Shown here: in pieces, positions 6,892-18,220 of the stretch
Layout of the letters: each line of letters begins with the position of its first letter
How positions within the stretch are numbered: the first letter of the stretch is position 1
DNA from: Buttiauxella warmboldiae
Lineage (GTDB): Bacteria > Pseudomonadota > Gammaproteobacteria > Enterobacterales > Enterobacteriaceae
Direction of reading: 5' to 3'
Length of the DNA: 51,674 nt
Assembly: GCF_003818135.1 (NCBI RefSeq)
Contig: NZ_RPOH01000068.1
Span: forward strand, 1-51,674
Made by a program: the position numbers and the translations under genes
The notes under the pieces: model-generated
What the model saw: the letters and a program-made list of their open reading frames with translations, nothing else
Told to the model about the DNA's origin: nothing
Databases searched by the model: none

Positions 6892-8142
6892 TTACATATG
6901 TTCGATCATTGCGTCGCCAAACTCTGAACATTTCAGCAGCTTAGCGCCTTCCATCAGGCGTTCGAAATCGTAAGTGACGGTTTTAGCGTTAATCGCACCG
7001 CTCATACCTTTAACAATTAAATCAGCCGCTTCGAACCATTCCATATGACGCAGCATCATTTCCGCAGACAGGATGATAGAACCCGGGTTCACTTTATCCT
7101 GGCCTGCATATTTAGGTGCAGTGCCGTGGGTGGCTTCGAACAGGGCGCACTCATCACCGATGTTCGCACCCGGCGCGATGCCGATACCGCCAACCTGGGC
7201 TGCCAGGGCGTCGGAGATGTAGTCACCGTTCAGGTTCATACAGGCAATAACGTCATACTCCGCCGGGCGCAGCAGGATCTGCTGCAGGAAGGCATCGGCG
7301 ATCACATCTTTAACAACGATTTCTTTGCCGGTATTAGGGTTTTTCAGCTTCACCCACGGGCCGCCATCAATCAGCTCGCCGCCGAACTCTTCACGCGCCA
7401 GCTGGTAGCCCCAGTCTTTGAAAGCGCCTTCGGTAAACTTCATGATGTTGCCTTTGTGAACCAGAGTCACGGAATCACGGTCGTTGGTGATAGCGTATTC
7501 AATGGCTGCTCGCACCAGGCGTTTGGTGCCTTCTTCGGAACACGGCTTGATGCCGATACCGCAATGTTCAGGGAAACGAATTTTCGTCACGCCCATTTCA
7601 TCGCGCAGGAATTTGATGACTTTTTCCGCTTCAGCGCTGTCAGCCTTCCACTCGATACCCGCATAAATATCTTCTGAGTTTTCACGGAAGATAACCATGT
7701 TGGTCAGTTCAGGGTGTTTAACCGGGCTTGGCGTGCCCTGGTAGTAACGCACCGGACGCAGGCAGACGTACAGGTCGAGCTGCTGACGCAGCGCCACGTT
7801 CAGGGAACGAATACCGCCGCCAACGGGAGTGGTCAGTGGCCCTTTAATCGCCACACGGTAATCACGAATCAGATCCAGAGTCTCTTCAGGCAGCCAGACA
7901 TCCTGGCCGTAAAGTTGGGTAGATTTTTCACCGGTATAGATTTCCATCCAGGAAATTTTCCGCTCGCCTTTGTAGACTTTCTGCACGGCGGCATCAACCA
8001 CTTTGATCATCGCTGGCGTCACGTCCACACCGATACCATCACCTTCAATAAAAGGAATGATTGGGTTGTGAGGAACGTTCAGTTTGCCATCTTGCAGGGT
8101 GATCTTCTTACCTTCCGCCGGAACAACTACTTTGCTTTCCAT
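6892..8142 (-). CDS. icd: NADP-dependent isocitrate dehydrogenase
   Basis: A 416-residue protein, the same length as E. coli Icd. It oxidatively decarboxylates isocitrate to 2-oxoglutarate in the TCA cycle. Ser113, the AceK phosphorylation site, is present in [13 protein letters not shown], and the metal/NADP regions ([31 protein letters not shown]) are intact. The frame extends to 8196, but the ATG at 8142 ([13 protein letters not shown]) follows AGGAGAGG and matches the known start. The C-terminus is native ([11 protein letters not shown]), so the phage-21/e14 attachment site inside icd is unoccupied and directly followed by its terminator. Confidence 0.98.
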   Translation of the reverse strand: MESKVVVPAEGKKITLQDGKLNVPHNPIIPFIEGDGIGVDVTPAMIKVVDAAVQKVYKGERKISWMEIYTGEKSTQLYGQDVWLPEETLDLIRDYRVAIKGPLTTPVGGGIRSLNVALRQQLDLYVCLRPVRYYQGTPSPVKHPELTNMVIFRENSEDIYAGIEWKADSAEAEKVIKFLRDEMGVTKIRFPEHCGIGIKPCSEEGTKRLVRAAIEYAITNDRDSVTLVHKGNIMKFTEGAFKDWGYQLAREEFGGELIDGGPWVKLKNPNTGKEIVVKDVIADAFLQQILLRPAEYDVIACMNLNGDYISDALAAQVGGIGIAPGANIGDECALFEATHGTAPKYAGQDKVNPGSIILSAEMMLRHMEWFEAADLIVKGMSGAINAKTVTYDFERLMEGAKLLKCSEFGDAMIEHM

Positions 8143-8167
8143 TAACCTCTCCTTCGAGCGCTTCTTT

Positions 8168-8196
8168 TTGTTAATGATTTGTAATGTGCGTGTCAA
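8168..8196 (-). promoter_or_regulatory. Predicted icd promoter
   Basis: Minus-strand -35 TTGACA (8191-8196), 17 bases, and -10 TAACAA (8168-8173). It lies 25 bases upstream of the icd start codon. Confidence 0.6.
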
Positions 8197-8275
8197 TACT
8201 ACTTGAATATCAGGCCCGCGCCAATCACTGGTGATTTCCGTTATAATGCGTTAATCCCTGACGTCTGAAAACACT

Positions 8276-8908
8276 ATGAACAAAACTTCTTTTAGAAATC
8301 CAGTAGTTAACCGATTCAGCCCGCGCCGTCCAGCGAAAAAGCCTGCGGCAAACGCGCCAAAGCGGCTGGTTATCTTCAATAAACCGTACGACGTGCTGCC
8401 GCAGTTCACCGATGAAGCAGGCCGCAGCACGCTGAAAGATTACATCCCGTTACCCGGAATTTATGCGGCGGGCCGCCTGGATCGCGACAGCGAAGGCTTA
8501 CTGGTGCTGACCAACGATGGCGCTTTACAGGCCAGGCTGACGCAGCCGGGTAAAGGTACCGGTAAAATTTATTTCGTGCAGGTTGAAGGCGCACCAACGG
8601 AAGAAGCGCTCGAATCACTGCGCAACGGCGTGACGTTAAACGACGGCCCTACTCTGCCTGCGGGAGCGGAATTAGTTGAAGAGCCGGAGTGGATTTGGGC
8701 GCGTAACCCGCCGATTCGCAAGCGCAAAGCGATACCCACCAGCTGGCTGAAAATCACATTATATGAAGGGCGTAATCGCCAGGTACGGCGAATGACCGCG
8801 CATGTGGGTTACCCAACGCTACGCCTGGTTCGTTATGCTATGGGCCCCCTGGAGCTGAGTGATTTAGCGCCTGGTGAATGGCGGGAAATCCCGATAGATA
8901 CGCTGTGA
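8276..8908 (+). CDS. rluE: 23S rRNA pseudouridine(2457) synthase
   Basis: A 210-residue RsuA-type pseudouridine synthase without an S4 domain. The catalytic Asp is in [15 protein letters not shown] (D69). Other family blocks are [38 protein letters not shown] and [11 protein letters not shown]. It isomerises U2457 of 23S rRNA. It is about seven residues shorter than E. coli RluE, all of the difference being in the basic, poorly conserved N-terminus. It is divergent from icd, as in E. coli, and TATAAT at 8242-8247 is a likely -10. Confidence 0.95.
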   Translation: MNKTSFRNPVVNRFSPRRPAKKPAANAPKRLVIFNKPYDVLPQFTDEAGRSTLKDYIPLPGIYAAGRLDRDSEGLLVLTNDGALQARLTQPGKGTGKIYFVQVEGAPTEEALESLRNGVTLNDGPTLPAGAELVEEPEWIWARNPPIRKRKAIPTSWLKITLYEGRNRQVRRMTAHVGYPTLRLVRYAMGPLELSDLAPGEWREIPIDTL

Positions 8909-8950
8909 AACGGTCTCGCTTATCGATGTTCAAGCCAATAAGGAAAGCCG

Positions 8951-9400
8951 ATGTTTAAACCGCACGTGACCGTCGCCTGCGTAGTCCAGGCGCAGGGAAA
9001 GTTTTTAGTCGTTGAAGAGACCATTAATGGCAAAGCCTTATGGAATCAGCCTGCCGGCCATCTTGAAGCGGACGAAACGCTGGTTGAGGCAGCCAGCCGT
9101 GAGCTGTATGAAGAGACCGGTATTCGCGCGCTGCCACAAACTTTTATCCGGCTGCATCAGTGGATAGCGCCGGATAACACGCCGTTCCTGCGTTTTCTGT
9201 TCGCCATCGATCTGCCAGAACCGCTTCCCACCACGCCGCACGACAGCGATATCGATCGTTGCTTATGGCTGGATGCGCAGCAAATTATTAACGCCGGGAA
9301 TTTACGTTCGCCGCTGGTCGCCGAAAGCATTCGCTGCTACCAGCACGCTGAGCGTTATCCGCTCAGTATCGTCGGCGCATTTAACTGGCCATTGAGTTAG
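8951..9400 (+). CDS. nudJ: NudJ, Nudix phosphatase for hydroxymethylpyrimidine and thiamine phosphates
   Basis: A 149-residue Nudix hydrolase. The Nudix box runs from G36 to about residue 58 ([20 protein letters not shown] then TGI), with the REUxEExGU glutamates all present. It corresponds to E. coli NudJ (YmfB), which hydrolyses HMP-PP, thiamine pyrophosphate and nucleoside di- and triphosphates. The start follows AAGGAAAG. It lies 42 bases behind rluE and just before mnmA, the conserved order. Confidence 0.95.
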   Translation: MFKPHVTVACVVQAQGKFLVVEETINGKALWNQPAGHLEADETLVEAASRELYEETGIRALPQTFIRLHQWIAPDNTPFLRFLFAIDLPEPLPTTPHDSDIDRCLWLDAQQIINAGNLRSPLVAESIRCYQHAERYPLSIVGAFNWPLS

Positions 9401-9467
9401 GGGTGATAGCGGCCAGGATGCGTGCTAGAATACGTCGCCTTTAAGTTCAATGTCGTGAGTGACTCCA

Positions 9468-10574
9468 ATGTCTGAAAGCCCCAAAAAAGTGATCGTCGGC
9501 ATGTCCGGCGGTGTCGATTCCTCCGTTTCCGCTTACCTGTTGCAGCAACAGGGTTATCAAGTGGAAGGCCTGTTCATGAAGAACTGGGAAGAGGACGATG
9601 GCGAGGAGTATTGCACCGCAGCGGCCGATTTAGCCGATGCGCAGGCCGTTTGCGACAGGCTCGGCATTGAACTGCATACCGTAAACTTTGCCGCAGAATA
9701 CTGGGATAACGTCTTTGAACACTTTCTGGAAGAGTACAAAGCCGGGCGCACCCCGAATCCGGATATTCTGTGCAATAAAGAGATCAAATTTAAAGCCTTC
9801 CTCGAATTTGCCGCCGAAGATTTAGGTGCCGATTACATCGCCACCGGCCACTACGTGCGTCGCGAGGACGTGGATGGCAAAAGCCGCCTGCTGCGTGGCT
9901 TAGACAACAATAAAGATCAAAGCTACTTCCTCTACACCCTGGGCCATGAGCAGATCGCGCAAAGCCTGTTCCCGGTGGGTGAGCTGGAAAAACCGGAGGT
10001 GCGCCGCATCGCCGAAGAGCTGGATTTGATCACCGCGAAGAAAAAAGACTCCACCGGCATCTGTTTTATCGGCGAGCGTAAATTCCGCGAATTCCTCGGG
10101 CGTTATCTACCTGCGCAGCCGGGCAAAATTATCACCGTTGAGGGTGAAACCATTGGCGAGCACCAGGGCCTGATGTACCACACGCTGGGTCAGCGTAAAG
10201 GTCTGGGTATCGGCGGCACCAAAGAAGGCAGCGAAGATCCATGGTATGTGGTCGATAAAGATGTTGAAAACAACATCCTGGTAGTCGCGCAAGGCCACGA
10301 TCACCCGCGCCTGATGTCGGTTGGTTTAATTGCACAACAGCTGCACTGGGTTGACCGTGTCCCCCTGAGCGAACCGTTGAAATGCACGGTAAAAACTCGT
10401 TATCGCCAGGCCGATCTGCCATGCGTGATAGTACCGCTGGATGCAGACCGCATTGAAGTTCGCTTTGATGAACCGGTTGCGGCCGTCACCCCTGGCCAGT
10501 CTGCCGTGTTCTATCACGGTGAAGTGTGCCTCGGCGGCGGCGTGATTGAGCAGCGCCTGCCGCTGGTTGTTTAA
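9468..10574 (+). CDS. mnmA: tRNA-specific 2-thiouridylase MnmA
   Basis: A 368-residue protein, equal in length to E. coli MnmA. It thiolates the wobble uridine of Glu, Lys and Gln tRNAs using sulfur relayed by the Tus proteins. The PP-loop SGGVDSS is at 13-19, the nucleophile Cys102 is in [12 protein letters not shown], and the persulfide Cys199 is in [14 protein letters not shown]. The frame could start with GTG at 9459, but ATG at 9468 gives the family N-terminus ([15 protein letters not shown]). hflD follows after 35 bases. Confidence 0.98.
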   Translation: MSESPKKVIVGMSGGVDSSVSAYLLQQQGYQVEGLFMKNWEEDDGEEYCTAAADLADAQAVCDRLGIELHTVNFAAEYWDNVFEHFLEEYKAGRTPNPDILCNKEIKFKAFLEFAAEDLGADYIATGHYVRREDVDGKSRLLRGLDNNKDQSYFLYTLGHEQIAQSLFPVGELEKPEVRRIAEELDLITAKKKDSTGICFIGERKFREFLGRYLPAQPGKIITVEGETIGEHQGLMYHTLGQRKGLGIGGTKEGSEDPWYVVDKDVENNILVVAQGHDHPRLMSVGLIAQQLHWVDRVPLSEPLKCTVKTRYRQADLPCVIVPLDADRIEVRFDEPVAAVTPGQSAVFYHGEVCLGGGVIEQRLPLVV

Positions 10575-10609
10575 GCAAAAATTTAACCGCAAACAAGGAC
10601 GAATACCCG

Positions 10610-11239
10610 GTGGCCAAAAATTACTATGACATCACCATTGCCCTGGCAGGGATCTGTCAGTCTGCCCGTCTGGTTCAGCAATTGGCTCATCAGGGGCATT
10701 GCGATAACGATGCGCTGCATGTTTCGTTAAATAGCGTTATCGACCAGAATCCAGGCTCGACGCTGGACGTGTTTGGCGGCGATGAAGCCAATCTGAAACT
10801 CGGCCTGGAAACCTTGCTGGGCGTGTTGAACGCCGGCAATCGCCAGGGCTTGAATGCTGAGCTGACGCGCTATACGTTGAGCCTGATGGTGCTGGAGCGT
10901 AAGCTCCATGGCAGCAAAGGCGCAATGGACAAACTCGGCGCAAGCATTGCCGGGTTGCAGCGCCAGCTGGAGCATTTCGATCTCGAATCCGACACGCTAC
11001 TTAGCGCCATGGCCGGGATTTATGTGGATGTTATCAGCCCGTTAGGCCCTCGCATTCAGGTCACCGGCTCCCCTGCCGTGCTGCAAAGCCCGCAGGTGCA
11101 AAGTAAAGTCCGCGCCTCGCTGCTGGCCGGTATTCGTGCCGCCGTGTTGTGGCACCAGGTCGGCGGTGGCCGCCTGCAGTTAATGTTTTCTCGTAGTCGC
11201 CTGTGTGCTCAGGCCAAACAAATTCTTGCTCACTGTTAA
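10610..11239 (+). CDS. hflD: HflD, high-frequency lysogenization protein
   Basis: A 209-residue protein starting with GTG, as in E. coli (213 residues). The conserved stretches [35 protein letters not shown] and [20 protein letters not shown] leave no doubt. In E. coli HflD is a membrane-associated protein that interferes with lambda CII; its host role is unknown. The last few residues (after KQILAHC) are shorter than in E. coli. It is in the mnmA-hflD-purB cluster, with purB beginning 21 bases downstream. Confidence 0.96.
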   Translation: MAKNYYDITIALAGICQSARLVQQLAHQGHCDNDALHVSLNSVIDQNPGSTLDVFGGDEANLKLGLETLLGVLNAGNRQGLNAELTRYTLSLMVLERKLHGSKGAMDKLGASIAGLQRQLEHFDLESDTLLSAMAGIYVDVISPLGPRIQVTGSPAVLQSPQVQSKVRASLLAGIRAAVLWHQVGGGRLQLMFSRSRLCAQAKQILAHC

Positions 11240-11257
11240 TCTCTTTCGGAGTTGTAA

Positions 11258-12631
<1,374 letters not shown>

Positions 12632-12638
12632 TTCCCTC

Positions 12639-12665
12639 AACGCCACCCTCAGCGGTGGCGTTTTT
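12639..12665 (+). terminator. purB terminator
   Basis: AACGCCACC (12639-12647) pairs with GGTGGCGTT (12654-12662) around CTCAGC, followed by a T-run. Confidence 0.93.
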
Positions 12666-12675
12666 CATTCCCGTT

Positions 12676-12692
12676 TGTTTACTCACAGTTTA
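12676..12692 (+). promoter_or_regulatory. PhoP box of the phoPQ promoter
   Basis: TGTTTACTCACAGTTTA is a direct repeat of (T)GTTTA with 5-base spacing, the PhoP consensus. A -10 like GATAAT (12705-12710) lies 12 bases further on, the normal geometry for a PhoP-activated, autoregulated promoter. phoP starts at 12753. Confidence 0.85.
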
Positions 12693-12752
12693 TGTCCTCT
12701 CACTGATAATTAGCATTAAACTAACAATGTCATCAATATCTGAGGAAATACG

Positions 12753-13424
12753 ATGCGTGTTTTGGTTGTGGAAGATAATGCTCTGTTACGTCATCACCTC
12801 CAGGTCCAGCTGCGTGAATCCGGCCATCAGGTTGATGCTGCCGAAGATACGAAAGAAGCAGACTATTTCCTGAGTGAACATACCCCCGATATTGCCATTG
12901 TCGATTTAGGCCTGCCCGATGAAGATGGCCTGAGCCTGATTCGCCGCTGGCGCAGCCACAGCATCACCATCCCAATCCTGGTGCTCACCGCGCGTGAAGG
13001 CTGGCAGGATAAAGTCGAAGTGCTGGGCGCGGGCGCCGATGACTATGTGACTAAGCCATTCCATCTGGAAGAAGTGATTGCCCGTATGCAGGTTTTAATG
13101 CGTCGCAACAGCGGCCTCGCCTCCCAGGTGATTTCGCTGCCGCCTTTCAAGGTGGATTTGTCACGCCGCGAACTGCTGATCAATGAGAACGCGATCAGGC
13201 TGACCGCCTTTGAGTACACCATTATCGAAACGCTGATCCGCAATAATGGCAAGGTGGTAAGCAAAGATTCGCTCATGCTCCAGCTTTATCCAGATGCCGA
13301 ACTGCGCGAAAGCCACACCATTGATGTATTAATGGGGCGTCTGCGTAAGAAAATACTGGTTGAATATCCCCATGAAGCTATCACCACGGTGCGTGGTCAG
13401 GGCTATCGTTTCGACCTGCGTTAA
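12753..13424 (+). CDS. phoP: PhoP, OmpR-type response regulator
   Basis: A 223-residue regulator. The receiver domain (1-~115) has the acidic pair E7/D8, the phospho-acceptor D51 in [12 protein letters not shown], the switch Thr in LVLTARE and Lys in YVTKPF. The winged-helix DNA-binding domain (~125-220) ends [14 protein letters not shown] and [13 protein letters not shown]. It responds to low Mg2+, acid and cationic peptides through PhoQ. The gene appears fully intact, with its own PhoP box upstream, and its stop overlaps the phoQ start (TAATGATG). Its partner kinase is frameshifted in this sequence. Confidence 0.97.
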   Translation: MRVLVVEDNALLRHHLQVQLRESGHQVDAAEDTKEADYFLSEHTPDIAIVDLGLPDEDGLSLIRRWRSHSITIPILVLTAREGWQDKVEVLGAGADDYVTKPFHLEEVIARMQVLMRRNSGLASQVISLPPFKVDLSRRELLINENAIRLTAFEYTIIETLIRNNGKVVSKDSLMLQLYPDAELRESHTIDVLMGRLRKKILVEYPHEAITTVRGQGYRFDLR

Positions 13425-14892
13425 TGATGAAATTCCTTCAGCACTTTTTACCGTTACCTTTATCGTTACGGGCACGCTTTTTATTCGCTACCACCGTCGT
13501 GGTGATGGTGCTCTCGCTGGCTTACGGCGTGGTGGCATTGGTGGGTTACAACATCAGTTTTGATAAAACAACTTTTCGTTTGCTGCGCGGAGAGAGCAAC
13601 CTGCTTTATACCCTGGCAACTTATGAAAATGGGCAAATTAATGTGGTGCTTCCCGCCAATTTCCACCTGAAAACGCCGACCATGGCCCTGATCTACGATG
13701 ATAAGGGCAACCTGATGTGGGCGCAGCGCGATCTGCCCCATATAGTGCAGCAGATAAAAAAAGAGTGGCTCGCCCACAATGGGTTTCACGATCTGGAGGA
13801 GAATTTCGCTACCAGCAACGCATTACTGGCTAACGATGAACAGCTCCAGCACCAGCTAAAAGATTTTTATGATGGCGATTATAGCTATGACGTCAGCCAC
13901 TCCGTTGCGGTGAATAAATACCCGGCAATGGGGAAAATGCCCGCCTTAACCATCGTAGTCATTGATACTATTCCCTGGGAATTAAAACGTACCTATACGG
14001 TATGGAGTATGTTTATCAGCGTGTTCCTCGCCAACCTGCTGTTAGTGATACCGTTACTTTGGGTTGCCGCACGCTGGAGCCTGCGTCCTATAGAAGCGCT
14101 GGCGCAGGAGGTTCGGGAGCTGGAAAAACACGACCGCGACAGCCTGAACCCTGAAACCACCCGCGAGCTGACCAGCCTGGTAAGTAACCTGAACCGCCTG
14201 CTGCGCACCGAGCGCGACCGTTATGATAAATATCGCACCACGCTGACCGACTTAACCCACAGCCTGAAAACCCCGCTGGCGGTATTACAGAGCACGCTGC
14301 GTTCACTGCGTACCCATAAACTGGATATTGAAACCGCCGAACCCGTTATGCTGGAGCAAATCAGCCGTATTTCTCAGCAAATCGGTTATTACCTGCACCG
14401 CGCCAATATGCGCGGCGACAGCCCCTTTATCAGCCATGAGCTTCACCCGGTGGCACCGCTACTCGACAGCCTCTGTTCGGCACTTAATAAGGTTTATCAA
14501 CGCAAAGGCGTCGCTATTACGCTGGATATCTCGCCGGAAATCACCTTTATGGGCGAGAAAAACGACTTTATGGAAGTGATGGGTAACGTGCTGGACAACG
14601 CCTGTAAATATTGCCTTGAGTTTGTTGAGATCTCAGGCCAGCAGCGGGATGACACGCTGCATTTGATCGTTGAGGACGACGGCCCGGCATTCCGGAAAGC
14701 AAGCGCAGCCTGGTGTTTGACCGCGGACAGCGGGCCGATACGCTGCGCCCGGGCCAGGGCGTGGGCTTATCCGTGGCCCGTGAAATCGTGGAGCAATACG
14801 ACGGCAAGATCCAAACCGCCACCAGCGAGCTTGGTGGCGCATATATAGAAGTGATTTTTGCACGTCAGCGTCCAGAGCGCGCAGAAGATTAA
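13424..14892 (+). pseudogene. phoQ: PhoQ sensor kinase, frameshifted in the ATPase domain
   Basis: The sensor kinase of the PhoPQ pair. The first 421 codons read as normal PhoQ: two membrane helices (about 18-42 and 193-215), a periplasmic PAS-like sensor, a HAMP domain, the H-box with His279 in [17 protein letters not shown], and the N-box [10 protein letters not shown]. At about 14686 the expected DDGPGIP reads DDGPAF because one G is missing from a G-run. The frame then runs through unrelated sequence to a stop at 14848. Restoring the base gives an intact end ([20 protein letters not shown] and onward) to the TAA at 14890, 489 residues in all (E. coli 486). As read, the G1 and G2 boxes of the ATP-binding domain are lost. 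It is either a real loss-of-function mutation or a base-calling error. Confidence 0.9.
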
Positions 14893-14965
14893 AAAATACT
14901 CCCGTCACGCAGGGCCCCATCCGTTATAATCCTCGGCAGGCTCCTTTCACCTGCCGGATAATAAT

Positions 14966-16087
14966 ATGGACTATCAACTCGATCTCAACTGGCCCGATTT
15001 TATCGCGAACTACTGGCAAAAACGCCCGGTAGTTTTAACACGCGGCTTCAAAAACTTTATCGACCCTATCTCCCCGGATGAACTGGCAGGCCTTGCCATG
15101 GAAAACGAGGTGGACAGCCGCCTGGTAAGCCATAACAACGGCAAATGGCAGGTCAGCCACGGCCCGTTCCAGAGCTACGATCATCTGGGGGAAAACAACT
15201 GGTCGTTACTGGTTCAGGCCGTTAACCACTGGCATGAGCAAAGCGCGCGCTTAATGCGCCCGTTCCGGGCGTTACCGGACTGGCGCATCGACGATCTGAT
15301 GATCTCATTCTCGGTTCCCGGCGGCGGCGTTGGCCCACACTTTGACCAGTATGACGTGTTTATTATTCAGGGCGTTGGCCGCCGTCGCTGGCGGGTTGGG
15401 GAAAAAGCGGCCCTGAAACAGCACTGCCCGCACCCGGATTTACTGCAGGTGGACCCCTTCGATGCCATCATTGATGAAGAGCTGGAGCCGGGCGATATTC
15501 TCTATATCCCACCGGGTTTCCCGCACGAAGGCTACTCGCTGGAAAACTCGATGAACTATTCCGTTGGGTTCCGCGCGCCAAGCGGTCGCGAGTTGATCAG
15601 CGGCTTTGCTGACTACGTGTTGCAGCGCGAATTGGGCAGCAAGCGTTATACCGACCCTGATGTGCCGGCACGCCAGCACCCGGCGGATGTGCTGCCACAG
15701 GAACTGGACGCATTGCGCGATATGATGCTGGAGATTATCAACCAGCCAGAGCATTTCAAAAGCTGGTTCGGTGAGTTTGTTTCCCAGTCGCGTCACGAAC
15801 TGGACGTTGCGCCGCCGGAGCCGCCGTATCAGCCGGATGAGATTTACGATGCCCTGAAACAGGGGGATGCCATTACCCGTTTAGGTGGGCTGCGGGTTCT
15901 GCGCATTGCCGATGAGATCTACGTTAACGGCGAGAAAATTGACAGCCCGCACCGCCCGGCGCTTGAGGCACTGGCAAGCAATATCACGCTGAAAGCCGAG
16001 ATGTTCGGTGACGCGCTGGAAGATCCGTCGTTCCTGGCAATGCTCGCCGCGCTGGTCAACAGCGGTTATTGGTATTTCGAGGATTAA
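14966..16087 (+). CDS. roxA: RoxA (YcfD), ribosomal protein uL16 arginine 3-hydroxylase
   Basis: A 373-residue JmjC-type 2-oxoglutarate/Fe(II) oxygenase. The iron ligands are H125 and D127 in GGVGPHFDQYDVF and H187 in PPGFPHEGYSL; a C-terminal winged-helix-like domain follows. E. coli RoxA hydroxylates Arg81 of ribosomal protein L16. The start at 14966 gives MDYQLDLNWPDFIANYWQKR, the family start. It follows phoQ as in E. coli; there the next gene is pepT, while here an 11.6 kb accessory block intervenes. A 9-bp inverted repeat (16097-16105 with 16122-16130) lies behind the stop. Confidence 0.96.
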   Translation: MDYQLDLNWPDFIANYWQKRPVVLTRGFKNFIDPISPDELAGLAMENEVDSRLVSHNNGKWQVSHGPFQSYDHLGENNWSLLVQAVNHWHEQSARLMRPFRALPDWRIDDLMISFSVPGGGVGPHFDQYDVFIIQGVGRRRWRVGEKAALKQHCPHPDLLQVDPFDAIIDEELEPGDILYIPPGFPHEGYSLENSMNYSVGFRAPSGRELISGFADYVLQRELGSKRYTDPDVPARQHPADVLPQELDALRDMMLEIINQPEHFKSWFGEFVSQSRHELDVAPPEPPYQPDEIYDALKQGDAITRLGGLRVLRIADEIYVNGEKIDSPHRPALEALASNITLKAEMFGDALEDPSFLAMLAALVNSGYWYFED

Positions 16088-16199
16088 TGCCTTCTCTCGC
16101 CTTCTGCGCCACTTACGGCTGAGAAGGCGAATGCCCTGCTGCCGGGCGAGATACTCCGCATCCCGTTGAAACAGCCGTCAAGTGAAGCCGTGCAGACAC

Positions 16200-17447
16200 T
16201 CAGGCTCTGGTTATCAGCGATATCTGTAACCGGCGGCAAATTACAGCCAGGGCCACGGCACTGCAGAGCGGAAACACCGCCAGCAGCAGCCAGGGATAAA
16301 TCGCCTGCGTAGAAGGTATCAGCGCGTGGTCCAGAAAACTGCCAAACAACAAATTCCCCGCCAGCACCGCGCATCCACCCGCGGTCGCTAGCGCGCCGTA
16401 GTGTGCGCCCAGCGTAGATTCCTCAGCAAACAGCGGGATCAGATCCTTTGCCGCTGGCACCAGTAGCATTTGGCCTAACGTTAAGAGCGTGACGAAGCAC
16501 AGCGAAGGCGCTAATCGCAGCCAGCCTTCCGCTGGCGGTGTCGAGGCAAACAAGGCAACGCTTGCAAATGAGGCAGAGAGCAACAAGAAGCCCAGCGGTA
16601 AGATCCTGGCGGCCCCCGCGCGTCGGGCAACGCGCGCAAGGGGAAGCTGGAATGCAATTATCAATACCGAAGCCAATATAAAGAGCGGCGCTAAATCTTT
16701 CTCGCTGCCGCCTGAACGCTGGATCTCCACCGGCAGTGCGAGATAAAGCTGGTTGTAGCTCAAAAGCCACGAGCTATAGGCAATAATAAAGGCGACAAAG
16801 CGCGGCTGGCGGAATGTGGTCCACCAGGGAGGAATTTTTAATGCCTGTTTTCTGTGATGCGCCTCAGGCAGAGAGAAATACAGCACTACTAACGAGACAA
16901 GAAATACGCCGGCTCCCGCCAGAGCGATCTGGCGAAAGCCGATCCCCGTCAGCAGCGCGCCTGCGACCGGGCCGATGACCGCGCCAAGTTCACCGCAAAC
17001 CGAAAATAACGCAAACCACTCCGCACGGCTGCGCTTTCCGCGAACCTCGCTTTGCGTACCGGCTTTAGCCAGCAAGGCTTCAATAGATGGAGAAAACAGC
17101 GCGCCGCCGATACCCGTCAGGCATGCCCCCAGGATGATGGGCCACAGTGATTGCCCAAACGCCAGCAGAAGATAGCCCGCGACCCGAATGATGCAGCCGC
17201 ACAGGATAATCACCTTCGCGCCAAACTGGTCGGAGAGCGCGCCGCCAACGATAAACATCCCCTGCTGGGAGAAAGTGCGCAGACCCAGAATCAGTCCGAT
17301 AATCCCGCCGGAGAGCAGCATGTCGTCGCGCAAGAATATGGCGAGGAAAGGAACGACCGCATAGAAGCCAATATTAAAAACAAACTGGCTACCCAGTAAA
17401 ACGGGCGTCCAGAGCGCGGTGGCCGGGCGTAGTGAGAACAGAGACAT
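16200..17447 (-). CDS. MFS transporter linked to a metal-complex uptake operon
   Basis: A 415-residue major facilitator of the DHA1 drug/siderophore efflux type, with 12 predicted helices. Motif A is recognisable as GGALSDQFGAKVIILCG, and motif C as ELGAVIGPVAGALLTG. It is the last gene of the binding protein-permease-ATPase operon, 11 bases behind the ATPase stop. That position suggests transport of the same metallophore: export of the ligand, recycling after metal release, or inner-membrane uptake. The substrate cannot be told from sequence. A TTG at 17456 is an alternative start; ATG at 17447 is preferred. It is convergent with roxA. Confidence 0.8.
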   Translation of the reverse strand: MSLFSLRPATALWTPVLLGSQFVFNIGFYAVVPFLAIFLRDDMLLSGGIIGLILGLRTFSQQGMFIVGGALSDQFGAKVIILCGCIIRVAGYLLLAFGQSLWPIILGACLTGIGGALFSPSIEALLAKAGTQSEVRGKRSRAEWFALFSVCGELGAVIGPVAGALLTGIGFRQIALAGAGVFLVSLVVLYFSLPEAHHRKQALKIPPWWTTFRQPRFVAFIIAYSSWLLSYNQLYLALPVEIQRSGGSEKDLAPLFILASVLIIAFQLPLARVARRAGAARILPLGFLLLSASFASVALFASTPPAEGWLRLAPSLCFVTLLTLGQMLLVPAAKDLIPLFAEESTLGAHYGALATAGGCAVLAGNLLFGSFLDHALIPSTQAIYPWLLLAVFPLCSAVALAVICRRLQISLITRA

Positions 17448-17458
17448 GCGACCCAAAC

Positions 17459-18220
17459 CTAAACGAGGAAATAAATATGCTTTTTGCCATGATACCTTGA
17501 AGTCTCAATTTTGGTTTTCACCCGGAAAACGTCCCACAGGAGATCCTCGGATAAAATATCCTGAGGTGTTCCGGTAGCGACGATCTTTCCCTGCTGCATC
17601 ACAATCAGCGAATCGCAGAACATCGAGGCATGGTTAAGATCGTGAATCGCCACCAGGCTGGTCAGCGGCAATTGGCCGATCAGATGCATTAACTGCATTT
17701 GATGGTGAATGTCCAGGTGGTTGGTGGGCTCATCAAGCAGGATTTCTGTGGGCGTTTGCGCCAGCGCGCGGGCAATTTGCACCCGCTGGCGTTCCCCGCC
17801 GGACAGACTCAGCCAGCCCTGGTCACTTTTTTCCAGCATATTTACCGTTTGCAGCGCAGCGGTGACAGCTTCGTCATCGTGGGTGCTCCAGTTAGAAAAG
17901 GGCGAATGATGTGGAATACGCCCGAGTTTTACCACATCGCGTACGCGCATATTGGCGTCGGTCATGCCGTGTTGTTCAACAAAGGCGACCCGACGGGCAA
18001 ACTGCTTTTTAGCCATACGGGCAATGTTTTGCCCCTCCAGCGTCACGCTACCGGTATCCGGACGGCGTAAGCCCGCAAGAATGCGCAAAAGCGAAGATTT
18101 ACCACAGCCGTTGGGACCGAGCAACCCTACCGTTTCACCACGAGAAATGTTCAGCGAAACGTCATTGACGATGACCTTTTTACCCACCTTCCAGGTAATA
18201 TTTTCAGCGGTGATACTCAT
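17459..18220 (-). CDS. FecE/FepC-type ABC transporter ATP-binding protein
   Basis: A 253-residue ATPase of the iron-siderophore/vitamin B12 family. Walker A is GPNGCGKSS, the signature is [17 protein letters not shown], Walker B is EILLDEPTNHLD, and the switch His is in VAIHDLNHA. The ATG at 18220 overlaps the permease stop (TGATG); a GTG one codon earlier is also possible. It energises the FecCD permease encoded just upstream. It is the only FecE-type ATPase in the 16-27 kb block, although two permeases and two binding proteins are present, so it may serve both. Confidence 0.92.
   Translation of the reverse strand: MSITAENITWKVGKKVIVNDVSLNISRGETVGLLGPNGCGKSSLLRILAGLRRPDTGSVTLEGQNIARMAKKQFARRVAFVEQHGMTDANMRVRDVVKLGRIPHHSPFSNWSTHDDEAVTAALQTVNMLEKSDQGWLSLSGGERQRVQIARALAQTPTEILLDEPTNHLDIHHQMQLMHLIGQLPLTSLVAIHDLNHASMFCDSLIVMQQGKIVATGTPQDILSEDLLWDVFRVKTKIETSRYHGKKHIYFLV

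Noticed and set aside
6716..6973. 85-residue plus-strand ORF running into icd
   Set aside because: It is antisense to the icd terminator and 3' end and has low-complexity basic content.
7045..7677. 210-residue plus-strand ORF antisense to icd
   Set aside because: It is fully inside the conserved icd gene and has no independent start signals.
16097..16130. Inverted repeat TCGCCTTCT / AGAAGGCGA between roxA and the MFS gene
   Set aside because: A good 9-bp stem, but with a 15-base loop and no T-run on either strand; not strong enough to call a terminator.
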